Positions 1 through 5,679 of a DNA stretch of 5,703 bases are shown here, piece by piece. The stretch spans positions 595 to 6,297 of the forward strand of contig DKYD01000009.1 in the NCBI GenBank assembly GCA_002492335.1, written 5' to 3'. Each line of letters begins with the position of its first letter. Position 1 is the first letter of the stretch. The notes beneath the pieces were generated by a model that did no database searches, had not been told where the DNA came from, and saw nothing but the letters and a program-made list of their open reading frames with translations. This stretch comes from Lachnospiraceae bacterium UBA7109 (lineage in GTDB: Bacteria; Bacillota; Clostridia; Lachnospirales; Lachnospiraceae). A program made the position numbers and the translations under genes.

Positions 1-1209
1 TTGATTGATGAATTTCAGGATATTAATCAGATACAGTATGATGTGATTCGTATGCTTGCGGCTCCGGAAGATAATTTGTTTGCGGTAGGGGATGACGATC
101 AGTCTGTTTATGGCTTCCGGGGAGCAAGGCCGGCTGTTATGAAGACCTTTATGGAGGATTATCCGCAGGCAGAGAAGGTAGTACTGGAGGTGAATTATCG
201 TTCCACTGCTCATATTGTGAATGGTGCGCTGCGTGTGATTGCACATAACAGAAATCGTTATGAGAAGGCAATCCGTGCATATCATAAAGCGGAAGAAACG
301 GTTCATGTGCAGGAGACGAAAAATGCTGCAGAAGAAGCGGAATATATAATGGAGCAGTATCAAAAATATAAAAAACAGGGGATTTCGGACGAACAGATGG
401 CAGTTTTATACCGTACCGCTTCCGATGCGGCATTTTTGGCGGAGCTTTTTGTTCAGCATCAGATTCCGTTTCAAATGAAAGAACGGATCAGCCATGCATA
501 TGAGCATTTTATCTGTATGGATATGGAGTCATATTTTAGCCTTGCCATAGGAAAAGGAAAGAGAAAGGATTTCCTTCGGGTGGCAAACCGTCCGAACCGA
601 TATCTTGCAAGAGACAGTATGTCAGAGGAAAAGCTCTCTTATGAAAGCCTTCGGAGATATTACTGTGATAAAGAATGGATGATAGACCGGATTGACCAGA
701 TGGAGTGGGATGTGAAAATGATACAGGGAAAGACTCCGTACGCGGCGATCCAGTTTATTCGCAAAAGTATTGGATATGATGAATTCCTGAAGGAATATGC
801 AAAATACAGAGGATTTGATTATCAGGAGCTTCAGGATGTTTTTCTGTATATAGAGGAACGTGCAAAAGAGTTTAAGACGCAGGAAGAATGGATGCATCAC
901 GTAAGAGAGCAGCGGGAGCTTCTAAAGCAACAGGCAAAAGAACAAAAGAACAGGAAGGGAGTAAATTTTCTTACGATGCACGGCGCAAAGGGGCTTGAAT
1001 ATGAGATCGTTTTCGTGATTCAGTGTAATGAAGGGGTAATTCCATATAAAAAAGCGCAGACAGATGAAGAGACAGAAGAGGAACGGAGGCTTTTTTATGT
1101 GGCAATGACGAGAGCAAAGAAAAAATTAATTCTTACTTATATAAAAGAAAAAAACGGAAAGAGTAAACTCCCTTCCCGTTTCATCAATGAATTATTCGTC
1201 TCCGGCTAA
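1..1209 (+). CDS. UvrD/PcrA/Rep-type ATP-dependent DNA helicase (superfamily 1A), 5'-truncated by window edge
   Basis: This is the C-terminal 402 residues of a 3'-5' superfamily 1 DNA helicase, a cytoplasmic ATPase that unwinds DNA in repair or replication restart. Visible motifs are Walker B DEFQD (residues 3-7), motif III AVGDDDQSVYGFRG (28-41), motif IV LEVNYRST (62-69), motif V with TMHGAKGLEY (325-334) and the arginine-finger motif VI ERRLFYVAMTRAK (361-373). The Walker A loop and Q motif must lie upstream of base 1. The TTG at base 1 is an internal Leu codon of the motif II block (LIDEFQD), not a start. The protein ends about 30 residues after motif VI with PSRFINEL, so it lacks the long C-terminal tail of Bacillus PcrA, and whole-protein length cannot be judged here. 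Its last 18 bp overlap the stop end of the convergent DUF1292 gene. I see no terminator for it on the plus strand. Family assignment is firm; the exact member (PcrA or another UvrD paralogue) is not. Confidence 0.95.
   Translation: MIDEFQDINQIQYDVIRMLAAPEDNLFAVGDDDQSVYGFRGARPAVMKTFMEDYPQAEKVVLEVNYRSTAHIVNGALRVIAHNRNRYEKAIRAYHKAEETVHVQETKNAAEEAEYIMEQYQKYKKQGISDEQMAVLYRTASDAAFLAELFVQHQIPFQMKERISHAYEHFICMDMESYFSLAIGKGKRKDFLRVANRPNRYLARDSMSEEKLSYESLRRYYCDKEWMIDRIDQMEWDVKMIQGKTPYAAIQFIRKSIGYDEFLKEYAKYRGFDYQELQDVFLYIEERAKEFKTQEEWMHHVREQRELLKQQAKEQKNRKGVNFLTMHGAKGLEYEIVFVIQCNEGVIPYKKAQTDEETEEERRLFYVAMTRAKKKLILTYIKEKNGKSKLPSRFINELFVSG
1143..1181 (-). terminator. Intrinsic terminator of the DUF1292 gene, lying inside the helicase coding region
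   Basis: Read on the minus strand, AAACGG, a 2-nt bulge and a GGGAGT-type arm form a hairpin with ACTCTTTCCGTTT (about 13 pairs, two of them G-U, with a tiny loop). Seven T (complement of A 1148-1154), then C and four more T follow at once. It begins 11 bp past the DUF1292 stop codon. On the plus strand the same hairpin is not followed by a T-run, so it should act on the minus strand only. The hairpin bases also encode helicase residues near its C-terminus. Confidence 0.75.
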
Positions 1210-1506
1210 TTCTTCAAATGCCTGCTCGTCCAGCAGCTCATCAAAAGCATCGACAGCAATTTCGTATTCGTCATCATCTTCAATGTTATCAAGGGTCGGT
1301 TCACCGTTTATTTCTTCATAACGGTAAAGATATACATCGTCACTTTCCGGATCTCCGTTTTCATCAATTGGAAGAAGAGCAATATATTCGCGGTCGCCTG
1401 CTTCGTAAATCGTAAGAACCGCACATTCCTTCACTTCACCATCATCGAGAGTTAATGTAACTGTAACAACTTCGTCATCTGTAAATCCATTTGTAGCTTC
1501 GTTCAT
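1192..1506 (-). CDS. DUF1292 domain protein (small, very acidic)
   Basis: The protein has 104 residues and is strongly acidic. It matches the DUF1292 family (Bacillus YrzB type), which is widespread in Firmicutes and has no established biochemical function. The typical pattern is visible: a VTVTLTLDDGEVKECAVL strand block (about residues 13-30), then YIALLPIDENG, then VYLYRYEE, and an acidic helical tail ending in EELAGDE. An upstream in-frame ATG would add nine residues, but the start at 1506 is preceded by AAGGAG eight bases away and begins like family members (MNE...), so I chose it. In Bacillus the family gene sits with yrrK and yrzL; here it stands alone, convergent with the helicase (18-bp overlap) and divergent from the lipoprotein gene, with its own terminator. 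The absence of transmembrane segments or a signal peptide suggests a cytosolic location. Confidence 0.9.
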   Translation of the reverse strand: MNEATNGFTDDEVVTVTLTLDDGEVKECAVLTIYEAGDREYIALLPIDENGDPESDDVYLYRYEEINGEPTLDNIEDDDEYEIAVDAFDELLDEQAFEELAGDE

Positions 1507-1511
1507 TTTTT

Positions 1512-1521
1512 GTTCTCCTTT
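1512..1521 (-). promoter_or_regulatory. Ribosome binding site fixing the DUF1292 start
   Basis: The minus strand reads AAAGGAGAAC, with AAGGAG eight bases before the ATG at 1506-1504. The longer in-frame start at 1533 has no such site, which decides the start codon. Confidence 0.85.
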
Positions 1522-1532
1522 AGTTTGAATCA

Positions 1533-1563
1533 ATTCTATTTTGTATTACAATAACTGTATCAA
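1533..1563 (-). promoter_or_regulatory. Possible promoter of the DUF1292 gene
   Basis: On the minus strand TTGATA (1563-1558, 5/6 to the -35 consensus) and TAGAAT (1538-1533, 5/6 to the -10 consensus) are present, but the spacer is 19 bp, longer than the preferred 17. An alternative is TTGCTT with a 17-bp spacer to TACAGT further upstream. A promoter must lie in this stretch because the gene is the first on its strand; the exact hexamers are uncertain. Confidence 0.35.
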
Positions 1564-1590
1564 AGCTGTATTTAAAAAGCAAGGATATAG

Positions 1591-1619
1591 TAGCCAAAAA
1601 AGAAAAAATGTTGTAGAAT
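1591..1619 (+). promoter_or_regulatory. Possible sigma-A promoter of the lipoprotein / GlgX-like / TraX / DUF5662 cluster
   Basis: TAGCCA (1591-1596, 4/6 to the -35 consensus) is followed by a 17-bp A-rich spacer and TAGAAT (1614-1619, 5/6 to the -10 consensus). Transcription would start near 1626, giving a 30-base leader before the ATG at 1656. An overlapping TAAAAT at 1619-1624 is an alternative -10. This is the only place upstream of the cluster with good spacing. It looks like a weak promoter and could need an activator. Confidence 0.45.
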
Positions 1620-1640
1620 AAAATAGCGTGAGAAGACATG

Positions 1641-1648
1641 AAAGGAGG
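1641..1648 (+). promoter_or_regulatory. Ribosome binding site fixing the lipoprotein start
   Basis: AAAGGAGG lies seven bases before the ATG at 1656. An earlier in-frame ATG at 1638 would place this site inside the coding region and has no site of its own, so 1656 is the start. Confidence 0.9.
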
Positions 1649-1655
1649 ACGTGCT

Positions 1656-2663
1656 ATGAACTGGAGAAAACGGATAGCTTTGATGTCAGTATTTATGATC
1701 AGTATTGTGCTGTGTGCTGCATGTAAGAAAAATGTCGGAACCCCGGAGGACAATGCAAACGTGTCGGAATCAGAGGATGACGGGGAAGAAAAGACAGAGG
1801 AAGTATACAAAATCGGCTTTTCAGCAATTGATATGGAAAATCCTTATTATATAACGCTTGAAGGCGCTGTCAGGGATGAACTGGAAGATTCGGATTATAA
1901 GTTGATAACGAAGGACCCGGGAACAGATGCAAAGCAGCAGGAAAAACAGATTCAGGAAATGATTGATGAAGGAATCTGTGCAATTATATTAAGCCCGGTA
2001 GATTGGGAAAAGATTATGCCGTCTCTGGAAAAATTAAAGGAAGCTGGAATTAAGATTATAAATATAGATACGCAGGTGAAGGATATGAGCTATGTAGATG
2101 CTTATATAGGTTCGGATAATTATAATGCCGGTGTGATCTGCGGAGAGGATCTGATAGAAAAATCCCCGGATGGCGGGAAGGTGGCCATTCTGGAGTGTCC
2201 GACACAGAATTCCATCAATGAAAGAATTACAGGCTTTGAGGAAACGCTTTCTATGGCGGAAAAAGGTTTTGAAGTTGTAGCAAGAGAGGATACGAAGGGA
2301 GAATTCGAGAAGGCGCTCGCGGCAGCAGAAAAGATATTGGAAGAACATCCGGACATTACCGCAATTATGTGTGGAAATGACCAGATTGCGGTGGGAGCCA
2401 AAACAGCAGCAAATATAGCGGGACTTGATGAAATTCTTATTTATGGTGTGGATGGCTCTCCTGATATTAAGAAGGAGCTGAAAAAATCAGAAACACAAAT
2501 TGCAGGGACTGCAGCCCAGTCACCAATCAGTATGGGAAAGACAGCGGCGGAGATTACCCTTAGCATCTTAAATGATGAATCATATGAGAAAGAGACATAT
2601 GAGGAAGTATTTATGATAGACAAAGATAATGTGGAAATGTATGGAGTTGATGGCTGGCAGTAA
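1656..2663 (+). CDS. RbsB-like sugar-binding lipoprotein (periplasmic binding protein, Peripla_BP_4 type)
   Basis: The protein has 335 residues. A lipoprotein signal (basic WRKR at 3-6, hydrophobic 7-19) ends at LCAAC with lipidated Cys23. An acidic linker (about 31-50) and a two-lobe type I binding fold follow. It aligns well with the ribose/galactose-binding family: MENPYY (60-65) matches NNPFF of RbsB, IILSPVD (110-116), INIDTQ (135-140), GSDN (152-155), ERITGF (189-194), CGNDQIAVGA (239-248), VDGSPD (265-270) and TAAQSP (285-290). Asp266 and Gln288 correspond to RbsB sugar-contact residues, but the RbsB Arg in LDRQ is Thr here, so the ligand is probably not ribose. Such proteins normally feed an ABC importer or a chemoreceptor/sensor kinase. 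No permease or ATPase gene lies in the window; the next gene, 23 bp on, is a GlgX-like protein. The ligand is unknown. Membrane anchoring on the outer face is inferred from the lipobox. Confidence 0.9.
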   Translation: MNWRKRIALMSVFMISIVLCAACKKNVGTPEDNANVSESEDDGEEKTEEVYKIGFSAIDMENPYYITLEGAVRDELEDSDYKLITKDPGTDAKQQEKQIQEMIDEGICAIILSPVDWEKIMPSLEKLKEAGIKIINIDTQVKDMSYVDAYIGSDNYNAGVICGEDLIEKSPDGGKVAILECPTQNSINERITGFEETLSMAEKGFEVVAREDTKGEFEKALAAAEKILEEHPDITAIMCGNDQIAVGAKTAANIAGLDEILIYGVDGSPDIKKELKKSETQIAGTAAQSPISMGKTAAEITLSILNDESYEKETYEEVFMIDKDNVEMYGVDGWQ

Positions 2664-2686
2664 GAAAACTGCAGAAAGGACAGAAT

Positions 2687-4387
2687 ATGAAGAAGCTACA
2701 GGGAAAGCCGTTGCCGTTAGGTGTCACAGAAATGCAGGATGGATTGAACTTTGCGATTGAAGTACCGGAAGGAAAGAAATGTGAACTTCTGCTTTACAGA
2801 AAAGGAGGGGAAGAACCGGAGATATGCTGTGAGATGGAACAGACGGCAGGCTCCGTATATACGCTTAAGCTCACAGGAATTAATTTTGAAGAATACGAAT
2901 ATAATTACAGGATCGATGGGGAAGTATACCTGGACCCTTTTGCGAGAGCATTTTCGGGCCGTGAAATATGGCTTCGAAAAAGAGATGTGAAAAAGCATGA
3001 AATAAGAGGAAAGATCTATACGGAGGAGTATGACTGGCAGGGAGACCGTCCGCTTGAGCTACCATATCATCAGGTGATTTCCTATGCACTTCATGTGCGT
3101 GGGTTTACCCGGGATGCATCTTCGAAAGTAAAGAATAAGGGGACTTTTCCGGGTGTGGCGGAGAAGATTCCTTATATGCAGAAACTGGGAATCAACCAGA
3201 TTCAATGTATGCCGGTTTACGAATTCGAAGAGAGCGGACGTTATACAAATTACTGGGGTTACGGAAAGGCATATTACTTTGCACCCAAGAGCGCTTATGC
3301 CGCTTGCGGGGACGGGGTAAAAGAACTGAAAGATCTGGTGAAAAAATGCCACAGGGCAGGAATTGAAGTGGTTTTGGAAATGCCGTTTGCGGAAGATATA
3401 ACGATGTTAACGGCCATTGAGTGTCTGCGGTATTATGTGTTGGATTATCATGTGGATGGATTTATATTAAATCCTTATACGCTGTCTTTTGATGATATCT
3501 GTAATGACCCGATACTTAAGAAAACAAAGATTATGAAACATGAAGAAGGGTTTCAAAATACGATGCGTCGTTTCCTGAAAGGAGATGAAGGCATGGTTTC
3601 CGGTGTCATGTACTGGCTTCGTAAGCACTCAGAGAAAGAAAGAATTTTTAATTATATAACGGGGCATACCGGATTTACATTGAATGATCTGGTGTCTTAT
3701 GATGGCAAGCATAATGAATTGAACGGGGAAAATAACCAGGACGGACCAGAGTTTAATTATAGCTGGAACTGTGGGGCGGAAGGTCCTACGCGTAAAAAGA
3801 CAATTGTGGAGCTGCGTGTGCATCAGATGCGAAATGCATTTTTCCTGCTTCTGTCAGCGCAGGGGACTCCATGTATTCTTGCCGGTGATGAATTTGGAAA
3901 CTCTCAGAAGGGAAATAATAATGTGTACTGCCAGGATAATCCGACAGGCTGGATAAATTGGAAAAACGGTGCAAAAGAGAAGGAAATGATGAAATTCGTA
4001 AGAGGACTGATTGCACTGAGAAAAGCCTGTCCGGTACTGGAGCCGGAAAAGGAAATGCTTGGAATAGACAGAACCGGATGCGGAGTGCCGGATGTATCCT
4101 ATCATGGAGAAGAAGCATGGAAGGCTCCTTTAGAAGTGCCCAGCAGACAGCTTGGAGTATATTACAGTAAAACTGCTCCCGGAGAGGATGAATGTTTTGT
4201 GGCATATAATATGCACTGGCTTGCACATACTTTTGCACTTCCTGCATTGAAAAAAGGAAAGAAATGGCATCTCGCAGCATCTACCGGAGATGGCGTCTGT
4301 GAGGAGATAACAGAGCTTGAGGAGCAGAGGAGCATAGAGCTTCCTCCGAGAACGATTGTATTGTTGATTGGAAAGGAAAAGGAATGA
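2687..4387 (+). CDS. GlgX/isoamylase-like GH13 protein that lacks the catalytic residues (probable pseudoenzyme)
   Basis: The protein has 566 residues with no signal peptide, so it is probably cytosolic. It has a CBM48-like N-terminal domain (about 5-100; GKPLPLGVTEMQDGLNF), a GH13 barrel (about 125-445) and a C-terminal beta domain. Debranching-enzyme (GH13_11) blocks are clear: YTNYWGYGKAYYFAP (186-200), AGIEVVLE (224-231), GFTLNDLVSYDGKHNELNGENNQDG (329-353), NYSWNCGAEGPT (357-368), QGTPCILAGDEFG (392-404), GNNNVYCQDN (409-418). The active site is degenerate: the nucleophile motif DGFRFD reads DGFILN (257-262), so Arg is Ile260 and Asp is Asn262; the AHD motif reads GHT (326-328); region I DVVxNH reads EMPFAE (231-236); the AEPWD segment with the acid/base Glu is rewritten (KIMKHEE, 281-287) and about 20 residues after it are missing. 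It is shorter than typical GlgX (about 650-720). The reading frame is intact, so it is not simply decaying. A site AAAGGA lies six bases before the ATG. Hydrolysis is unlikely; glucan binding or regulation is inferred. Confidence 0.88.
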   Translation: MKKLQGKPLPLGVTEMQDGLNFAIEVPEGKKCELLLYRKGGEEPEICCEMEQTAGSVYTLKLTGINFEEYEYNYRIDGEVYLDPFARAFSGREIWLRKRDVKKHEIRGKIYTEEYDWQGDRPLELPYHQVISYALHVRGFTRDASSKVKNKGTFPGVAEKIPYMQKLGINQIQCMPVYEFEESGRYTNYWGYGKAYYFAPKSAYAACGDGVKELKDLVKKCHRAGIEVVLEMPFAEDITMLTAIECLRYYVLDYHVDGFILNPYTLSFDDICNDPILKKTKIMKHEEGFQNTMRRFLKGDEGMVSGVMYWLRKHSEKERIFNYITGHTGFTLNDLVSYDGKHNELNGENNQDGPEFNYSWNCGAEGPTRKKTIVELRVHQMRNAFFLLLSAQGTPCILAGDEFGNSQKGNNNVYCQDNPTGWINWKNGAKEKEMMKFVRGLIALRKACPVLEPEKEMLGIDRTGCGVPDVSYHGEEAWKAPLEVPSRQLGVYYSKTAPGEDECFVAYNMHWLAHTFALPALKKGKKWHLAASTGDGVCEEITELEEQRSIELPPRTIVLLIGKEKE

Positions 4388-5043
4388 AACTGAATTCTTT
4401 TCAACTAAAGTGGATTGCGATTCTTACAATGCTCACGGATCATATCGGAGCTGTTTTATATCCGAATGTACCTGTGCTGCGCATGATTGGAAGAATTTCA
4501 TTTCCAATTTTCTGCTTTTTACTTGTGGAAGGTTTTTTTCACACAAAAGACGTTTATCGTTATGTGATGAGGCTTGGAATTTTTGCCTTATTGTCGGAAA
4601 TACCATACGATCTGGCGTTTCACGGCCGGATTTTGGAATTTGGCCATCAGAATGTATTTTTTACTTTGGTGCTTGGTATTTTACTTCTGTACATTGTACA
4701 GAAAGACAGAGATATCCTGATAAAGATTGCAGAAACATTCCTTATTGCGTGGGCAGCGGCAGTATTGCGGACGGATTACAGTTACAGGGGGATTCTGTTG
4801 ATTGCTGTTTATTATTTCCTGCGGGAGAAAAAATGGATCCGGCTTGGAGCAGGTGTGGCATGGAATTTTATTTATGGCTTCGGACAGATACAGAATTACG
4901 GTGTGCTGGCGGCAGTGCCGCTGGCATGCTATAACGGTGAGAGAGGACCGAAAATGAAATATTTTTTCTATCTGTTTTATCCGCTGCATCTTCTTGCGTT
5001 ATATTTCATAAAAAGTTATTGTATGAATGGGAATGGTTTATAA
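4384..5043 (+). CDS. TraX-family polytopic membrane protein
   Basis: The protein has 219 residues and is highly hydrophobic, with roughly seven to nine predicted membrane segments (about 8-27, 34-51, 60-79, 89-105, 110-128, 131-146, 150-182 in part, 191-210). TraX-family signatures are visible: LTDHIGAVLYP (17-27), IGRISFPIFCFLLVEGFFHT (35-54), SEIPYDLAF (71-79), NVFFTL (90-95), DYSYRGILLI (131-140) and the terminal FYLFYPLHLL (195-204). The founding member, F-plasmid TraX, is needed for N-terminal acetylation of pilin, and the family is distantly related to membrane acyltransferases. Chromosomal Firmicutes members such as this one have no established substrate, and no conjugation genes are present here. 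The ATG overlaps the TGA of the preceding gene (ATGA at 4384-4387), a sign of translational coupling, and an AAGG-rich stretch within the upstream gene's last codons serves as ribosome binding site. Fold and family are fairly certain; activity is not. Confidence 0.88.
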   Translation: MKLNSFQLKWIAILTMLTDHIGAVLYPNVPVLRMIGRISFPIFCFLLVEGFFHTKDVYRYVMRLGIFALLSEIPYDLAFHGRILEFGHQNVFFTLVLGILLLYIVQKDRDILIKIAETFLIAWAAAVLRTDYSYRGILLIAVYYFLREKKWIRLGAGVAWNFIYGFGQIQNYGVLAAVPLACYNGERGPKMKYFFYLFYPLHLLALYFIKSYCMNGNGL

Positions 5044-5065
5044 AAGCGAAAAAAGAGGGTTGATT

Positions 5066-5602
5066 ATGAAAGCATTACAACATTTGAAGAAAATTAATCA
5101 TCATAAGAAGCTGGTTATGGAGGGCTGTTTTAAAGTGGGTTTGTATAAGCAGGGATTTCTCCATGACCTTTCCAAATATATGCCCTCAGAATTCCTGGTG
5201 GGCTGCAAATATTATCAGGGGGACAGAAGCCCGAACAATGCGGAACGTGAAGCAACAGGACGTTCACTGGCATGGCTTCACCATAAAGGACGTAATAAGC
5301 ATCATTATGAATATTGGATTGATTACAGTACGAACGCGAAGGAAGGGATGGTCGGACAGAAGATGCCGGTAAAATACGTGGTGGAAATGTTCATGGATCG
5401 TGTGGCGGCTTCAAAAAACTATCGGGGAGATCAATATACAGACAGCGATCCTCTGGAATATTATGAAAAAGGGGCGGCTCGTCTGGGAGATATGATACAT
5501 CCGGATACGGCGGCTCTTCTGCATCATTTGTTGAAGATGCTGGCGGAAAAGGGAGAAGAGAGGACTTTTGAATATATTCGCAGGAAAGTGCTTGGAAAAT
5601 AA
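5066..5602 (+). CDS. DUF5662-like protein, His-rich, possibly HD-type metal binding
   Basis: The protein has 178 residues and is soluble, with no signal or membrane segment. I recognise it as the Clostridia family usually labelled DUF5662 (from memory of the family name), with no known function. Conserved-looking blocks are INHHKKLV (10-17), GFLHDLSKYMPSEF (30-43), AWLHHKGRNKHHYEYWIDY (69-87), VEMFMDRVAASKNY (106-119) and LLHHLLKM (151-158). The HDLSKY motif resembles the HDxGK core of HD-domain phosphohydrolases, and His72/73, His79/80 and Asp111 could complete an H...HD...H...D metal site; this is inference. I chose the start at 5066 because AGAGGG lies six bases upstream (5054-5059). The longer in-frame start at 5027 would overlap the TraX gene and give an odd N-terminus. 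It follows TraX by 22 bp and is probably in the same operon. No strong terminator follows it. Confidence 0.85.
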   Translation: MKALQHLKKINHHKKLVMEGCFKVGLYKQGFLHDLSKYMPSEFLVGCKYYQGDRSPNNAEREATGRSLAWLHHKGRNKHHYEYWIDYSTNAKEGMVGQKMPVKYVVEMFMDRVAASKNYRGDQYTDSDPLEYYEKGAARLGDMIHPDTAALLHHLLKMLAEKGEERTFEYIRRKVLGK

Positions 5603-5620
5603 ATTTTTTTGAAAAAGTTG

Positions 5621-5649
5621 TTGACATTATAAATGTAGTGTAGTACAAT
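5621..5649 (+). promoter_or_regulatory. Strong sigma-A promoter of the tRNA gene
   Basis: The -35 is a perfect TTGACA (5621-5626), the spacer is exactly 17 bp, and the -10 is TACAAT (5644-5649, 5/6). Transcription should begin near 5656, about 24 bases before the tRNA. This is a typical stable-RNA promoter placement. Confidence 0.9.
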
Positions 5650-5679
5650 ATCTATTGTTCTGAGGAACGAAAAAGAGAT

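Noticed and set aside
1222..1236. Hairpin CTGCT-N5-AGCAG just past the helicase stop as its terminator
   Set aside because: No T-run follows on the plus strand, and the stem is only five pairs within DUF1292 codons.
1507..1533. Nine-residue N-terminal extension of the DUF1292 protein
   Set aside because: The extension would include the AAGGAG ribosome binding site itself; the shorter start fits the site spacing and the family's usual N-terminus.
3786..4280. 164-codon minus-strand open frame inside the GlgX-like gene
   Set aside because: It lies entirely opposite a well-supported gene, has no ribosome binding site that I can see and no recognisable domain.
2687..4387. Calling the GlgX-like gene an active glycogen debranching enzyme
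   Set aside because: Overall similarity would suggest it, but the catalytic Asp, Glu, Asp and the invariant Arg are not at their expected positions.
4368..4934. 188-codon plus-strand open frame overlapping the TraX gene
   Set aside because: It is in another frame of a gene with clear family motifs; its Cys- and Trp-rich, pattern-free protein and lack of a fitting upstream context mark it as a shadow.
4384..5043. Conjugative element suggested by a TraX-family protein
   Set aside because: No relaxase, type IV secretion, pilin or integrase genes are present, and TraX-family genes are common on Firmicutes chromosomes.
5027..5065. Longer start for the DUF5662-like gene
   Set aside because: It overlaps the end of the TraX gene, and the AGAGGG site sits correctly before the ATG at 5066.
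5600..5620. Intrinsic terminator after the DUF5662-like gene
   Set aside because: Seven T follow the stop codon, but I find no GC-containing hairpin directly before them, only weak A/T pairing, so termination here is unproven.
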